Shown here one piece after another: positions 1-8,875 of a DNA stretch of 64,000 nt. The DNA lies in the NCBI RefSeq assembly GCF_014850955.1, contig NZ_JACXSS010000001.1:4402001-4466000 (forward strand). The letters are read 5' to 3'. The translations under genes were made by a program, and so were the position numbers. The first letter of the stretch is position 1. Each line of letters starts with the position of its first letter. The notes below the pieces were generated by a model. That model saw only the letters and a list, made by a program, of their open reading frames with translations, was not told the origin of the DNA and did not search any database. The stretch is from Methylomonas albis (GTDB taxonomy: Bacteria; Pseudomonadota; Gammaproteobacteria; Methylococcales; Methylomonadaceae).

Positions 1-15
1 AAGTATTTTGAACCC

Positions 16-897
16 ATGCTGCCAACGGTGCTGCAGAACTGGGCTGAGCATTTGTCAATTGCAATGATTGTGGCAGTAGTCATCGGCTTGACCTATGAAT
101 ATACCTCGCACTTGTTTCGCGAAGAGATTTTGAAGAATTTGCTGCATGAGAGCCAGGAGCAGGTTTACCAGGCGCTCAAAGCTTACAGCGTTCTGACGCC
201 TGTCGAAGTGTTCCGGTTATTGAAGGAGATAGCCTGCCAGATCAATCAGACGCCAACGCTAATGTATCCGGCCAGACCGGAAAGCAACGAGTACACCTTT
301 ACCGAAAGTATGGATTTTTTCGATACGTTGGTAAATATGCGGCCTAAAGAGATCATCAAAATTCTTCATACCTGGGTGGAACCGAAAAGCCATGCCAATC
401 TAAAGTATCTGGCTAGCGATTTTGTCGGCAAGTATCAGCTGACGGACGTGGCCGATGAGTTGCGACGTCAGGCGGAACCCGTGTTGCAGATGGGTAACCT
501 TACGGAAGAAGACCGAGCTTGGGTGTTAAATTATCTCTGGGCGTACTCACGTTGCGAAAAACCTATCTATAAAACTTTGGGCGAAGTGATGCGCACCACC
601 TCTGATCATGATATTGAAAAGTGGATGCTTTTTTTGCCGGTACAAATGCCGTCGATCGAGCTGGCCGCCATGATCAATGATTATCTGGAGCGGGAAGCTC
701 CCATCGCCGACGATAATTTGCTGCTGGTAACTCAGGCGGTTGCCGCTTTACATCGCGCACAAATGACGGATGGTGTGACCTTGTTAAAGAAATTTCCAAA
801 CCGTTTTGGCCCACATCATCAGGACGATGTCGAGCGCATTTGGCGAAATTACGCACTGGTACCTGAGGAGTTGAAGGGAATTTTTTTGCCCGCCTGA
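16..897 (+). CDS. Hypothetical membrane-anchored protein, possibly 5'-truncated
   Basis: I do not recognise this protein. One clear transmembrane segment lies near residues 15-31 (AMIVAVVIGLTYEY). It is followed by about 260 mostly helical, charged residues that look cytosolic, with no Cys-rich or catalytic motif. The reading frame is open to the window edge, so the ATG at 16 may be internal and the true start may lie upstream. No gene follows closely on the same strand. Confidence 0.6.
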   Translation: MLPTVLQNWAEHLSIAMIVAVVIGLTYEYTSHLFREEILKNLLHESQEQVYQALKAYSVLTPVEVFRLLKEIACQINQTPTLMYPARPESNEYTFTESMDFFDTLVNMRPKEIIKILHTWVEPKSHANLKYLASDFVGKYQLTDVADELRRQAEPVLQMGNLTEEDRAWVLNYLWAYSRCEKPIYKTLGEVMRTTSDHDIEKWMLFLPVQMPSIELAAMINDYLEREAPIADDNLLLVTQAVAALHRAQMTDGVTLLKKFPNRFGPHHQDDVERIWRNYALVPEELKGIFLPA

Positions 898-1359
898 TGC
901 ATACGCCGTTTGTTTTTGGGTGTGCGGATAGGCCAGATAGCCTGAGTAGGTATATGTTTCATGGAACCAACGTCAAAACCAGCCTCTGCAACAGCACCAT
1001 TGCCATAACCCATACAAAAACAATACTTTGAATCGCTCTAAACAAAGCCCTGTGATATATTCCCAACACATTCACCTGCCCCTATGGGCAATATAGTCTC
1101 AGCAAAACACAGGGTATAGTGCAGGAAACCTTGAAGCAGTTCCGATAAAGCTAACACCCTCAGCCGCCCCGGAACTATTTCAAGGTTTACCAACATCCCG
1201 CGGGATGCAGTCAAGCGCAAATGCATGGAAACTCGGCCATATGGGCGATCAAGCACTTGCAATGTATACGGTAGCTGGAAGCTTGGAGGATTGGCGGTTT
1301 AATCCTTTTCCGACCGGGTTTAGAAGAGCCTAGTCTCAGCAATAAAGATCGAGAACTTT
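898..1359. other. Gene-free interval
   Basis: There is no convincing coding region between the membrane protein and the lytic transglycosylase. The short reverse-strand frame near 1038-1262 has no ribosome site or recognisable composition. I see no tRNA fold and no strong hairpin. Confidence 0.5.
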
Positions 1360-2220
1360 ATGAACTTAAAACTCCAAGCACTACTTGCCGTGTGTTTAGG
1401 CATCGCCGCCCCAAGCGGCAACGCCCAGGATGTGTCCTTGCCGGTTAATCTCGAGCAAATGCGCAAGACCGCTTCCGATTTCGAACATGGCCGTACCGTC
1501 AAACAAGATTATCGCCAAGCCTTCGATATGTACTGCAAGGCCGCATTACAAGGCGATGCAGAATCCGCTTACAGCATGGGCTTCATGTATTTCAACGGCC
1601 GCGGTGTAGCCCGCAGCATTCCGCTAGCCAGCCATTGGTTTAAACAGGCAGCAGAGCATGGCGATAAGCATGCGCAGCAAATGTTGACCCGTTTTGGCGA
1701 TGTAGCCCCTAGTGATGACGCTGCCTGCCAACCGCCGGCAGCAGAACCCGAGGTTAAACTAGTTGCTGATCCCAACCCTAACCGCCAGCTGGTCGAAGCC
1801 TGGGTAAAAGAGATTGCGCCGATTTACAGCATCGATCCGCAACTGATCATGGCGGTGATTCAAGCCGAATCGGCTTTCAACCCCAGCGCGCTATCCGGCA
1901 AAAATGCCCAAGGCCTGATGCAGTTGATCCCGGAAACCGCCGAACGCTTTGGGGTTAAAGACAGCTGGAATCCGATTCAAAACATCAAAGGCGGCACCGC
2001 TTATTTGCATTGGCTACTACGACATTTCGAAGGTAAAGTCGATTTGGTGCTGGCCGCCTATAACGCCGGCGAAGGTGCGGTAGAGCGTTATCAAGGCATC
2101 CCGCCCTATCAGGAAACCCGCAACTATGTGAAGCAAATACTGGCTGCCTATCAAAAACCGACCCACCCGGTACCGCCGCAAGAACTGCAAAAAAATCTGG
2201 TTATCGAACAAAAAACTTAG
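1360..2220 (+). CDS. Sel1-repeat / SLT-domain lytic transglycosylase
   Basis: This protein probably cleaves peptidoglycan between MurNAc and GlcNAc in the periplasm, giving 1,6-anhydro products. It has a signal peptide (residues 1-22, ending GNAQ). Sel1-like repeats span about residues 45-108 (YSMGFMYFNGRGVA). A family-1 SLT domain spans about 147-262, with the catalytic Glu near residue 170 in AESAFNP and the conserved GLMQLIPETAERFGV and AAYNAGEGAVERY blocks. At 286 residues it is normal for a small Slt/MltC-like enzyme. The Sel1 part may bind partner proteins. It stands alone, followed by two hairpins. Confidence 0.9.
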   Translation: MNLKLQALLAVCLGIAAPSGNAQDVSLPVNLEQMRKTASDFEHGRTVKQDYRQAFDMYCKAALQGDAESAYSMGFMYFNGRGVARSIPLASHWFKQAAEHGDKHAQQMLTRFGDVAPSDDAACQPPAAEPEVKLVADPNPNRQLVEAWVKEIAPIYSIDPQLIMAVIQAESAFNPSALSGKNAQGLMQLIPETAERFGVKDSWNPIQNIKGGTAYLHWLLRHFEGKVDLVLAAYNAGEGAVERYQGIPPYQETRNYVKQILAAYQKPTHPVPPQELQKNLVIEQKT

Positions 2221-2240
2221 TTTGTCGCCATCGCTCTACT

Positions 2241-2295
2241 CCTAAGCTACCCAGGCTTAGGAATACGGTATTTCGTAATATTGACGAAATACCGT
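2241..2295. repeat. Two tandem perfect hairpins
   Basis: The first is CCTAAGC-TACCCAG-GCTTAGG (2241-2261), a 7-bp stem. The second is ACGGTATTTCGT-AATATTG-ACGAAATACCGT (2265-2295), a perfect 12-bp stem. Neither is followed by a T-run, so a simple Rho-independent terminator is unlikely. They lie just after the transglycosylase and could stabilise its mRNA 3' end or be a small intergenic palindromic repeat. Confidence 0.7.
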
Positions 2296-2490
2296 CTGCA
2301 CTTAGTCCCAGCATCTCGCATTACCCCGCTCCACTCCAGCCCTGCCTTAGACCGCAAATCTTTTACACAACAATCAGTTATCTAGCAATTTCCTCTAGGC
2401 CAGCATACCTGGCATAAGAATTGACCCTAGTAAGCCAACAATCCTCGCTTAACGAGAGTTCCGGCCACTCAATTCATACAGGTTTTTGCC

Positions 2491-2583
2491 ATGAAAGTTG
2501 ATAATTCGATCTTATCCATTGCCATGTTAACCACCATCGGTTCCGCCGCCGTTGCGCTAGCCGTTCTGATGGAGGCACTGTGA
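2491..2583 (+). CDS. 30-residue single-pass membrane peptide coupled to a diguanylate cyclase
   Basis: A short frame encodes MKVDNSILSIAMLTTIGSAA and ten more residues, almost entirely one hydrophobic helix. Its TGA (2581-2583) overlaps the ATG of the next gene in a TGATG junction. The Shine-Dalgarno for that gene (GGAGG, 2571-2575) lies inside this frame. That arrangement is typical of translational coupling and is the main reason to call such a short ORF. I infer that the peptide may partner with the downstream cyclase, which has no membrane segment of its own. Its own ribosome site is weak. Confidence 0.55.
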   Translation: MKVDNSILSIAMLTTIGSAAVALAVLMEAL

Positions 2584-3326
2584 TGCATAAGCAAAGCCTT
2601 ATCTCATCCGTCGTCGTCCAACGCTGGCTCAGTCAAACTCCGGAATGCGATAACGCCAGAGAATGCTGCCAATTGAACCAAACCCGCGCGGATATTGCCG
2701 CATTGGAACGCGCCCTGGCAATTAGCCAACAGCAATTGGCCGACGCTCACCGGCAAATCGAGTCGCTAACCCATGCGCGCAAAGCCCTGGAACAACAGCT
2801 ACTGGAGAGTAACGAAAACTACAGACACGCACTGCACTGCGCTCATCACGACGAACTGACCGGCCTCCCCAATCGAATTTTATTGCTGGATAGACTGCAA
2901 CAGGCCATGGCTCAAGCGGATCGCCAGCAACGACCGGTCGCGCTATTGTTTGTCGATCTGGATGAATTCAAAAACATCAACGACGAACTTGGACACGCAG
3001 CCGGCGACCAATTGCTGCAAGAAGTAGCGGGACGCTTATCGACATGTCTTCGCTATGGTGACACCGCATGTCGTTACGGCGGCGACGAATTTTTAGTGTT
3101 GCTGGGCGAAGTCGATGCTGATCGTAGCGTCGCAGCAGTGATAGAAAAGATCCAATCCCACTTGGCTGAAGCGTGCTTGCTCAATGGCCAATCGGTTTCG
3201 ATCACCGCCAGTATTGGCGCGGCCATCTATCACCAAGACGGTCAAACGGGCATCGACTTACTCAAGCGAGCGGATAGTGCCATGTACCGGGCAAAAAAAC
3301 TGAAACTCTCCCAAGCTATCAGCTAA
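2583..3326 (+). CDS. GGDEF diguanylate cyclase with N-terminal coiled coil
   Basis: It is predicted to make c-di-GMP from two GTP. Residues 30-85 form a Gln/Leu-rich coiled coil suited to dimerisation. The GGDEF domain spans about 90-245 and contains DELTGLPNR, the metal Asp in LLFVDLDEFK, and an intact active site (CRYGGDEFLVLL). An RYGD motif five residues before GGDEF matches the inhibitory RxxD site. I prefer the ATG at 2583 over a GTG one codon earlier because of the GGAGG seven bases upstream. There is no transmembrane segment. It converges with ppa, which ends 15 bp away. Confidence 0.92.
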   Translation: MHKQSLISSVVVQRWLSQTPECDNARECCQLNQTRADIAALERALAISQQQLADAHRQIESLTHARKALEQQLLESNENYRHALHCAHHDELTGLPNRILLLDRLQQAMAQADRQQRPVALLFVDLDEFKNINDELGHAAGDQLLQEVAGRLSTCLRYGDTACRYGGDEFLVLLGEVDADRSVAAVIEKIQSHLAEACLLNGQSVSITASIGAAIYHQDGQTGIDLLKRADSAMYRAKKLKLSQAIS

Positions 3327-3341
3327 ATACCGAAAACCGGA

Positions 3342-3887
3342 TTAGCGGCGGCTGCTATGCGAGCTTTTGTAACGGCCGACACTATCCAAAATTTCTTGCC
3401 GAGCATCTTCAACGCCGCCCCAACCCTCCACACTGACCCATTTGCCTTCTTCCAGATCTTTGTAATGTTGGAAAAAATGGGTGATCTTGGCCAGCTTGTC
3501 CGGCTGCAAGTTTTTGTAATCGGTGACGTGGTTGTAAAACGGCGTCAATCTAGCAACCGGCACTGCCAATAATTTAGGGTCAGGGCCAGCCTCGTCTATC
3601 ATCTTTAACACGCCTACCGGTCGGCAATTGATCACGCACCCGCTTAGCAAAGGGGCGGGAGTGATGATCATCACATCCACCGGATCGCCGTCTTCGGACA
3701 AGGTTTGCGGGATGTAACCGTAATTGCAGGGATATTGCATCGCAGTCCCCATAAATCTATCTACCGTCAAAGCCCCGGTGTGTTTATCCACCTCGTACTT
3801 GACCGGATCGCTGAACGCGGGAATCTCAACTACCACATTTATTTCGAACGGAATATTTTCGCCGGCGGCGACTTGCATGAATGACAT
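3342..3887 (-). CDS. ppa: Inorganic pyrophosphatase (family I)
   Basis: It hydrolyses pyrophosphate to two phosphates in the cytosol and so drives biosynthetic reactions. The family I signature with its metal-binding Asp residues is visible as DGDPVDVMI, along with [11 protein letters not shown] and KVDKHTG-like substrate-pocket blocks. The length of 181 residues is normal for the bacterial hexameric enzyme. The start at 3887 (MSFMQV) is preceded by GAGG at suitable spacing. An in-frame TTG one codon upstream is less likely. Confidence 0.95.
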   Translation of the reverse strand: MSFMQVAAGENIPFEINVVVEIPAFSDPVKYEVDKHTGALTVDRFMGTAMQYPCNYGYIPQTLSEDGDPVDVMIITPAPLLSGCVINCRPVGVLKMIDEAGPDPKLLAVPVARLTPFYNHVTDYKNLQPDKLAKITHFFQHYKDLEEGKWVSVEGWGGVEDARQEILDSVGRYKSSHSSRR

Positions 3888-3959
3888 CAAATCCTCTTTG
3901 AGTAAGCGGGAAACGCTGTCATTATAGCCGCCGTTATTGAGCTATCGGGGTTAAATCAA

Positions 3960-4775
3960 GTGTTAGGCAGTCTGCAGAAAATGACCAGCGCGTTGGCCGC
4001 GCCAGTGCAATACCGTTTGCCGGTCGGCGCACAGGAAATCGAACTAAACCCTCTCTTGGGCAAAAAACTCACGCTGCGCTACAGCGGCCAAATCTTTTGC
4101 CTGCATTGCGCTAAAAAAACTAACAAAAGCTTTAATCAAGGCTACTGCTACCCCTGCTTCATCAAACTAGCGCAATGCGATATGTGCATCATGAAGCCGG
4201 AAACCTGCCACTACGCCGCCGGCACTTGCCGCGAACCGAGTTGGGGTGAGGAATTTTGCTTTCAACCGCATATCCTTTACCTGGCCAATTCTTCCGGCAT
4301 CAAAGTGGGCATCACCCGCCAATCGCAAACCCCAACCCGCTGGATCGATCAAGGCGCGGTGCAGGCCTTACCCATTTTTAAAGTCGCTTCCCGCCATCTG
4401 TCGGGTTTGATCGAAGTCACCTTGGCCAAGCACGTCAGCGATAAAACCAGCTGGCAGCAAATGCTGAAAAACAACACCGTGCCCTTGGATTTGCCGGCTA
4501 TCCGCGACGACTTGCTCACCGAATGCGCCGAGCAATTGCAAACCATCAACGCGCAATTTCCAGACAGCCCCCCGCAGCTGCTCAGCGATGCCCAACCGCT
4601 AACCCTGGACTATCCGGTATTGCAATACCCCTGCAAAGTGAAATCGTTTAATTTCGATAAAGAACCCTTAGTGTCCGGCATCTTAGTAGGCATCAAAGGC
4701 CAGTATTTGATCTTCGACAACGGCGTAATCAATATCCGCAAATACTCGGGGTACGAAGTGGAAGTGGTGGTTTGA
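3960..4775 (+). CDS. DUF2797 family protein with Cys clusters
   Basis: The sequence matches the DUF2797 pattern as I know it: FCLHCAKKTNKSFNQGYCYPC near residues 47-67, then CDMCIMKPETCHY and GTCREPSWGEE. The Cys residues could bind zinc. A later block (LYLANSSGIKVGITRQSQTP) resembles a GIY-YIG-like strand, as reported for this family. The function is unknown to me. The GTG start keeps the usual family N-terminus (GSLQKM...YRLPVGAQ). An ATG at 3981 would remove part of it. Confidence 0.75.
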   Translation: MLGSLQKMTSALAAPVQYRLPVGAQEIELNPLLGKKLTLRYSGQIFCLHCAKKTNKSFNQGYCYPCFIKLAQCDMCIMKPETCHYAAGTCREPSWGEEFCFQPHILYLANSSGIKVGITRQSQTPTRWIDQGAVQALPIFKVASRHLSGLIEVTLAKHVSDKTSWQQMLKNNTVPLDLPAIRDDLLTECAEQLQTINAQFPDSPPQLLSDAQPLTLDYPVLQYPCKVKSFNFDKEPLVSGILVGIKGQYLIFDNGVINIRKYSGYEVEVVV

Positions 4776-4930
4776 CTGGGCTAAACTGTGCTTGTTTTGG
4801 GCTTTCAATAATTTGTGGTAGTCAGCACCTAACATGTGTTTCGCCAACGTAAGGCCAGATAACCCGATTTGAAGTTTTCGGCCATAACGTTTTTATCAAT
4901 ACACAACTTTGCCTACAGGGAAAAAACATC

Positions 4931-5611
4931 ATGAGGAAATTATCAATTTTTGTATTTCTTATTTCTTTATTTAGTTTTAGTAGCATTTGTTCAGGAAGTA
5001 CTTTTTCTTATTCTTTTTTCAAAAACGCACCATCTATCTACGCGACAAACAATGATATAGAAAACTTAAATCCACCATTTGCTGAAGTATCAATAACCGA
5101 CGTATCTAATAACTCTATTAATATAGATATCTATCTGCCGGACCCAACTGGAATGTTTGAGCAGTTGAATTTCGAGTTTTTGCCTGAAATTGCTTATATA
5201 AAAAGACAAGATTTTTCAAACCCAACATAGGCTAATTTTTTCTTATCTAGAGTAAGTTATTTCACTTCTGAAGATCCCTCGTCAACTTGGTATCTTGGCG
5301 TTACGCCATATTCTGGTGTTGCATATAACATCAACCCTTGGAGTGCAGGCAGCATTATTTTTGGAGTGCAATATGCCTACGCACAATCCGTGCGTCCGTC
5401 GTTTATGCAAATAGCTTTGCGGAATTTGCCCGACACAGTATCGGCCCAGGATTTAATTCCAATTTACTTGACTGCAAAGGATGTGTTCTGGGGAAGACTA
5501 GGAAATGGCCAGGGTCTTTTATTAGCATCGCCTGTTCCGATTCCATCAACACTGTTTTTCTTTATTTCCGGCATAGCCGGTTTTCTTGCACTAAGAAAAA
5601 ATTACCGGTAA
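4931..5611 (+). pseudogene. PEP-CTERM surface protein interrupted by one in-frame TAG
   Basis: A signal peptide starts at 4931 (MRKLSIFVFLISLFSFSS). The frame hits TAG at 5228-5230, then continues without another stop to 5611 and ends in a typical sorting tail: PVPIPSTLFFFISGIAGF then a basic end. Read through, it gives about 226 residues, a normal size for an exosortase-anchored protein. The DNA is clearly AT-richer than its neighbours. It is either a recent nonsense pseudogene, a sequencing error, or less likely suppressed. The N-terminal half alone would be secreted but not anchored. Confidence 0.75.
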
Positions 5612-5644
5612 CTCAATTAAGCCATTTTTATGCGCTATTTGCAG

Positions 5645-5813
5645 CCCACGTGGCTCCGATTAGCGATAGTGTAATCGGAGGAATGTTGACTTCGAAAAGT
5701 GCGATTACGCATGCTAATCGCACCTACATTTTGTAGTGACAGCTTATTCGCCCATTTCTTGTGCCGGGGATTTGTAAATTAAGCCACATTCGGCTGTTTG
5801 GGATCGATAGCAC
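5645..5813 (+). repeat. Dispersed hairpin repeat, copy 1
   Basis: This interval is nearly identical to 8876-9041 in the same orientation. It contains two stems: CTCCGATT/AATCGGAG (5654-5680) and GTGCGATTA/TAATCGCAC (5699-5723). A shared unpaired tail follows (ATTTTGTAGTGACAGC, then TTAAGCCACATTCGGCTG). Copy 1 has perfect stems and copy 2 has decayed ones. The pair brackets a 3-kb island. Confidence 0.8.
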
Positions 5814-6011
5814 GCTCCGTTCAACTCGCGCTAGCAGAGAGACAAGCTTAAAGGTGCCGCCTTCCCGGATAATTTTCTCAAGCCAGCGATTGAAAGCACG
5901 AACGTTCGGCTTTTTTGAGCCCATTGCTCGCCAAGGCCTTAAGGCGCAATAACCAACGGGCATTGCGCCGAATGTAAACCGATTCCATACGGCGCAATAC
6001 GGCTTCGCCAA

Positions 6012-6514
6012 TTGTCGCCCTACCGACTACACCTTACGGCCTTGGGCAAGCTCAAACCAAAACTCAAGAAAGCTCGTGGCCGATGCAAGCGGCAGCTAGC
6101 CCAATATGATGCCATCCTGGCCGCTATAGACGACGTTTACGCCGCCGCGCTGGACCGTGATCGGGTCGTCGACCCCACACAATTAGCCAGATTCACCATC
6201 TGCGTATCTCCGTCAAAAAACTGCGCTACATGCTGGCTTCGGTGCATGTCATGATTACCGGCTTGCCCGATAATCATCTGAAACGCCTCCAGACTTATTA
6301 GACCCGGATGGGCGATATTCAAAACTCGACGGTGTTGCTTGCGGCGTTGGCGTTATTTTTCGCCGCCGACATGCCGCCGACCATCCGCCAGCATTTTCTG
6401 CAACAGCAGCAGGATCTGATAGGGGCGTTCATGCGGTATAGGGAGGATATTTTTGGTTTTTGGCGGCAGGGAGCTGGGGAGAGGCTGCCGTGGGAAACGG
6501 AGATTTCAAACTAG
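6012..6514 (+). pseudogene. Broken CHAD-domain gene remnant
   Basis: Fragments in two frames match the CHAD (conserved histidine alpha-helical) domain. The first is KKARGRCKRQLAQYDAILAA in the frame from 6012. The second, in another frame from about 6205, reads HHLRISVKKLRYMLASV and, after a TAG at 6299-6301, runs on through MGDIQNSTVLLAALALFF. At least one frameshift (about 6180-6205) and one stop separate them, and the expected N-terminal half is absent. CHAD proteins bind polyphosphate. This copy cannot make a complete domain. Confidence 0.7.
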
Positions 6515-6632
6515 GGCGGCGAACACTCAAGCCACCTATCCATTATGATTTCAAGGAAATTCCAGCGCTTAAGTTGACTTCAACACTTGATGTTAGTATC
6601 GTCAAAATCTTTGAATAAGCGAGGCAATCGAC

Positions 6633-7628
6633 ATGGATTCATTTACCGAAGCCTACGGCAAAGCCAGATCAGTCGTCCAAAGTCAGAAATTTGAAGCTGA
6701 ATGGACCAAGTTTTTGAGCACTGAGGTCAAATTAAACAGCCTACTCGCTGCCGATGGTCCTGACCCGCTTTTCGCTTCCGGCCTAGATAAACTGCGCGCA
6801 AAAATTCTCAAGGAAGCGGAAGGCAAGCGCGGGGAAGCAATCCTAGCCGCGTGCAAAACCAGTCCCGCAACGGGTTCTAGCGACGAACGCGCCTCCACCC
6901 TCAAGCTCTTATGGCATCTCTATCGCAGCAGCAAACGCGGCGGACAGGATGTGTGGATTTATTCGCCTCCAAAGGACTTCGCGACTTGGATTTACGCCGA
7001 AATCGCGGGCGCCGAAGCCAGCTACAAAGATAAGCTCGAAAAGACCACGGAAGTTTATTCAGAGGCCGAACGCGAGGTTATGTGCGATGCCTTAGGCCAC
7101 GCGTTGGCTGCCACGCAAAAAGCCTGCGTCAAACTATCGGCACCTGACGCGACAACCACTGCCACCGTTAAAAGCTGGTTTGCCGAAGAGAACACCACCG
7201 ACGATCAAATTAAGCAAGCAATTAAAACGCTGCTTGAAGGCTACAAAAAACTTTCCGATGTGCTCAACTCAACGACCCTGGTGTTCTCGGACGAACCGCT
7301 TGACCGAAATGCGGGAGGCTGGAAAGATTGGGCGTTTGTAAGGCCCACCGAAAAGATGAATGTAGTGTACATCCAGGGGGCTTTTCTCAAGGCCGCTGGC
7401 AGCACGGGCCGACTGTGGATTTGTGTAGAAACCATCATCCACGAAGTGTCGCATCGAGTGCTAGGTACAACCGATCACCAGTACGACTACAAGGGACTCA
7501 AACCCTCCAAGACGGGCCTGACATTTGATAAGGCCTTACAAAATGCAGACACTTGGGGATATTTCTGTGTCGATCTGGTCGGCATGCTCTCGGATAGCGA
7601 TCGCACCAAAACACTCAAGGTTGCCTAA
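6633..7628 (+). CDS. M35-like (aspzincin) zinc metallopeptidase
   Basis: The C-terminal third carries the aspzincin pattern: HEVSH at residues 270-274 for zinc and catalysis, then GTTDHQYDY with the third, aspartate ligand, and NADTWGYF. The first 200 residues are helical and not recognised. I see no classical signal peptide, as in several toxin-like M35 proteins delivered by type VI secretion. Two small paralogous genes follow directly (16-bp gap, AGGAA ribosome site), which is the usual layout of an effector with immunity proteins. The peptidase call is sound. The toxin role is inference. Confidence 0.72.
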   Translation: MDSFTEAYGKARSVVQSQKFEAEWTKFLSTEVKLNSLLAADGPDPLFASGLDKLRAKILKEAEGKRGEAILAACKTSPATGSSDERASTLKLLWHLYRSSKRGGQDVWIYSPPKDFATWIYAEIAGAEASYKDKLEKTTEVYSEAEREVMCDALGHALAATQKACVKLSAPDATTTATVKSWFAEENTTDDQIKQAIKTLLEGYKKLSDVLNSTTLVFSDEPLDRNAGGWKDWAFVRPTEKMNVVYIQGAFLKAAGSTGRLWICVETIIHEVSHRVLGTTDHQYDYKGLKPSKTGLTFDKALQNADTWGYFCVDLVGMLSDSDRTKTLKVA

Positions 7629-7644
7629 AACAGGAAATAAGCAC

Positions 7645-7965
7645 ATGAAAAAACGTTCAGCACCTGAAGAAGTCGAACCCGTTTGCCTTGGCAACACCCG
7701 CTACGAAGCTCCATTGTGGGGTAAGAACCGTGGTCTGGGGCAAAACGGCGGCCATATCGTCGCGATCGACCAATCGACGGGCCAAGAGTTGTGGGTTGTC
7801 TGCCTGTATGAAATACGCTATGACCCCAACATGGAAGAAGACAAGCAAGACATCTTCCTCACCTCCTTGACGGTTGACGCGGCTGGCAGCCGGTTGTTGG
7901 CAGAAGACGAGCGTGGCCGCCAGTTTGCGCTGGACCTCTTCTCGCGTCAGGTCACCACCCTGTGA
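7645..7965 (+). CDS. Small protein downstream of the M35 peptidase, cytosolic paralogue
   Basis: I do not recognise a named family. The 106 residues contain GGHIVAIDQSTGQELW, VCLYEIRYDPNMEEDKQDIF and ERGRQFALDL, shared position by position with the next gene. There is no signal peptide. The ATG at 7645 follows AGGAA. Its TGA overlaps the GTG of the next gene, so the two are probably coupled. A role as immunity protein to the peptidase is inferred from position and duplication alone. Confidence 0.65.
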   Translation: MKKRSAPEEVEPVCLGNTRYEAPLWGKNRGLGQNGGHIVAIDQSTGQELWVVCLYEIRYDPNMEEDKQDIFLTSLTVDAAGSRLLAEDERGRQFALDLFSRQVTTL

Positions 7966-8426
7966 CTGCCGTCCCTCGCTGCGGCAGCCTGCTGCTGACC
8001 ATCGCCTGCCTTGGCGCCTGCGCGGTGCCACCTGCCACCTCCGCTATTGGTGTGGAAACATCCAAAGCGCCAGCAAAAAACTTATCCAAAAAGCGCGTTG
8101 AACCCGAACCCGTAGAACCCGTCGTCATCGGAACCGTGCGTTACGAGGCTTTGCCCTCGGGCAAGGCACGCGGTCTGAGCCAAGACGGCGGCGTCATCGT
8201 AGCCATAGACCAAGCCAGCGGAGCCGAACTATGGCTGCTCAAGATCTATGAAATAAAGCCTGACTCGTCAATAGAGGCCGACAAACAGGAAATCTTCATC
8301 GCACGATTAACGGCAGCACCCGACGGCCAAAGCCTGCTGGTCGAAACCGAGCGTGGCCGACACTACCGCGTCAACCTGCAGACCCGCGCCGTAGCGATTG
8401 AGCCGGAACGGAATTCGTCGCAATAG
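7962..8426 (+). CDS. Lipoprotein paralogue of the preceding protein
   Basis: The N-terminus is a lipoprotein signal (LLLTIACLGAC, lipobox LGAC with Cys20). From about residue 50 it is a clear paralogue of the preceding protein: VEPVVIGTVRYEA, GGVIVAIDQASGAELW, YEIKPDSSIEADKQEIF, ETERGRHY. One copy in the cytosol and one in the envelope would protect both compartments from a peptidase toxin, but that is inference. The GTG start overlaps the upstream stop (GTGA). Confidence 0.68.
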   Translation: MTAVPRCGSLLLTIACLGACAVPPATSAIGVETSKAPAKNLSKKRVEPEPVEPVVIGTVRYEALPSGKARGLSQDGGVIVAIDQASGAELWLLKIYEIKPDSSIEADKQEIFIARLTAAPDGQSLLVETERGRHYRVNLQTRAVAIEPERNSSQ

Positions 8427-8497
8427 TTCGGTAGGCACGGCTTTTTTTGTGTCCACGCGAAAAAATCGTTCATCCAGGCTTTGCGACTTCTAACAAT

Positions 8498-8756
8498 GTG
8501 TCGCTATCGCGACGGATTTTAATGCCGGTTCCCGCACCGGCGGGCGGCCTTCTTTCTTTTGCGTCGCCAAAAGAAAGAAGGCAAAGAAAAGGCGACCCGG
8601 ACGCCGCGTTGATCCTCCGCGCCTCGCTTTTGACCGGAGTTGCCGAAAGGCTTCCAGCCCCTTCGGCAACGCGATGCGTCCCTGCATCGCCCCTGCGGGC
8701 TGTTCCGTTCAAAAGCTCCGGTGCTCGGCGCGGCATACGGAACAAAACCGTCCCGA
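8498..8756 (+). repeat. Structured dispersed repeat, copy A
   Basis: This is the most divergent of four copies. Stems seen: P1 GCCGGT/ACCGGC (8524-8541, loop TCCCGC); P2 CCTTCTTTCTTTT/AAAAGAAAGAAGG (8548-8581); loop GTCGCC (8563-8568) complementary to GGCGAC (8591-8596); P4 GCTTTTGA/TCAAAAGC (8626-8633, 8709-8716); P5 GTTGCCGA/TCGGCAAC (8639-8670); P6 GCGATGC/GCATCGC (8671-8690, loop GTCCCT). Most stems differ in sequence from copy B but still pair. Short ORFs across it on both strands are probably by-products. Confidence 0.85.
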
Positions 8757-8875
8757 GAGTTAAGAGCATATTGCCTGAAGAATGGCAATCAGGGATGATA
8801 AGCAAAACTCTATATTCATCTATTGACTCGGTAGAGGGAACATAATGCAGCCGAAAGTATTCATTTCATATAGTT

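Noticed and set aside
5724-6011. Reverse-strand ORF of 95 codons between the amber pseudogene and the CHAD remnant
   Set aside because: It runs through the dispersed repeat, has no ribosome site, and shows no recognisable domain.
8447-8845. Several overlapping ORFs of 60-130 codons on both strands across the structured repeat, also at 37618-37860, 39655-40012 and 40326-40624
   Set aside because: They follow the stems of the repeat, occur in several frames at once, and change without codon bias. They are best explained as by-products of a structured element.
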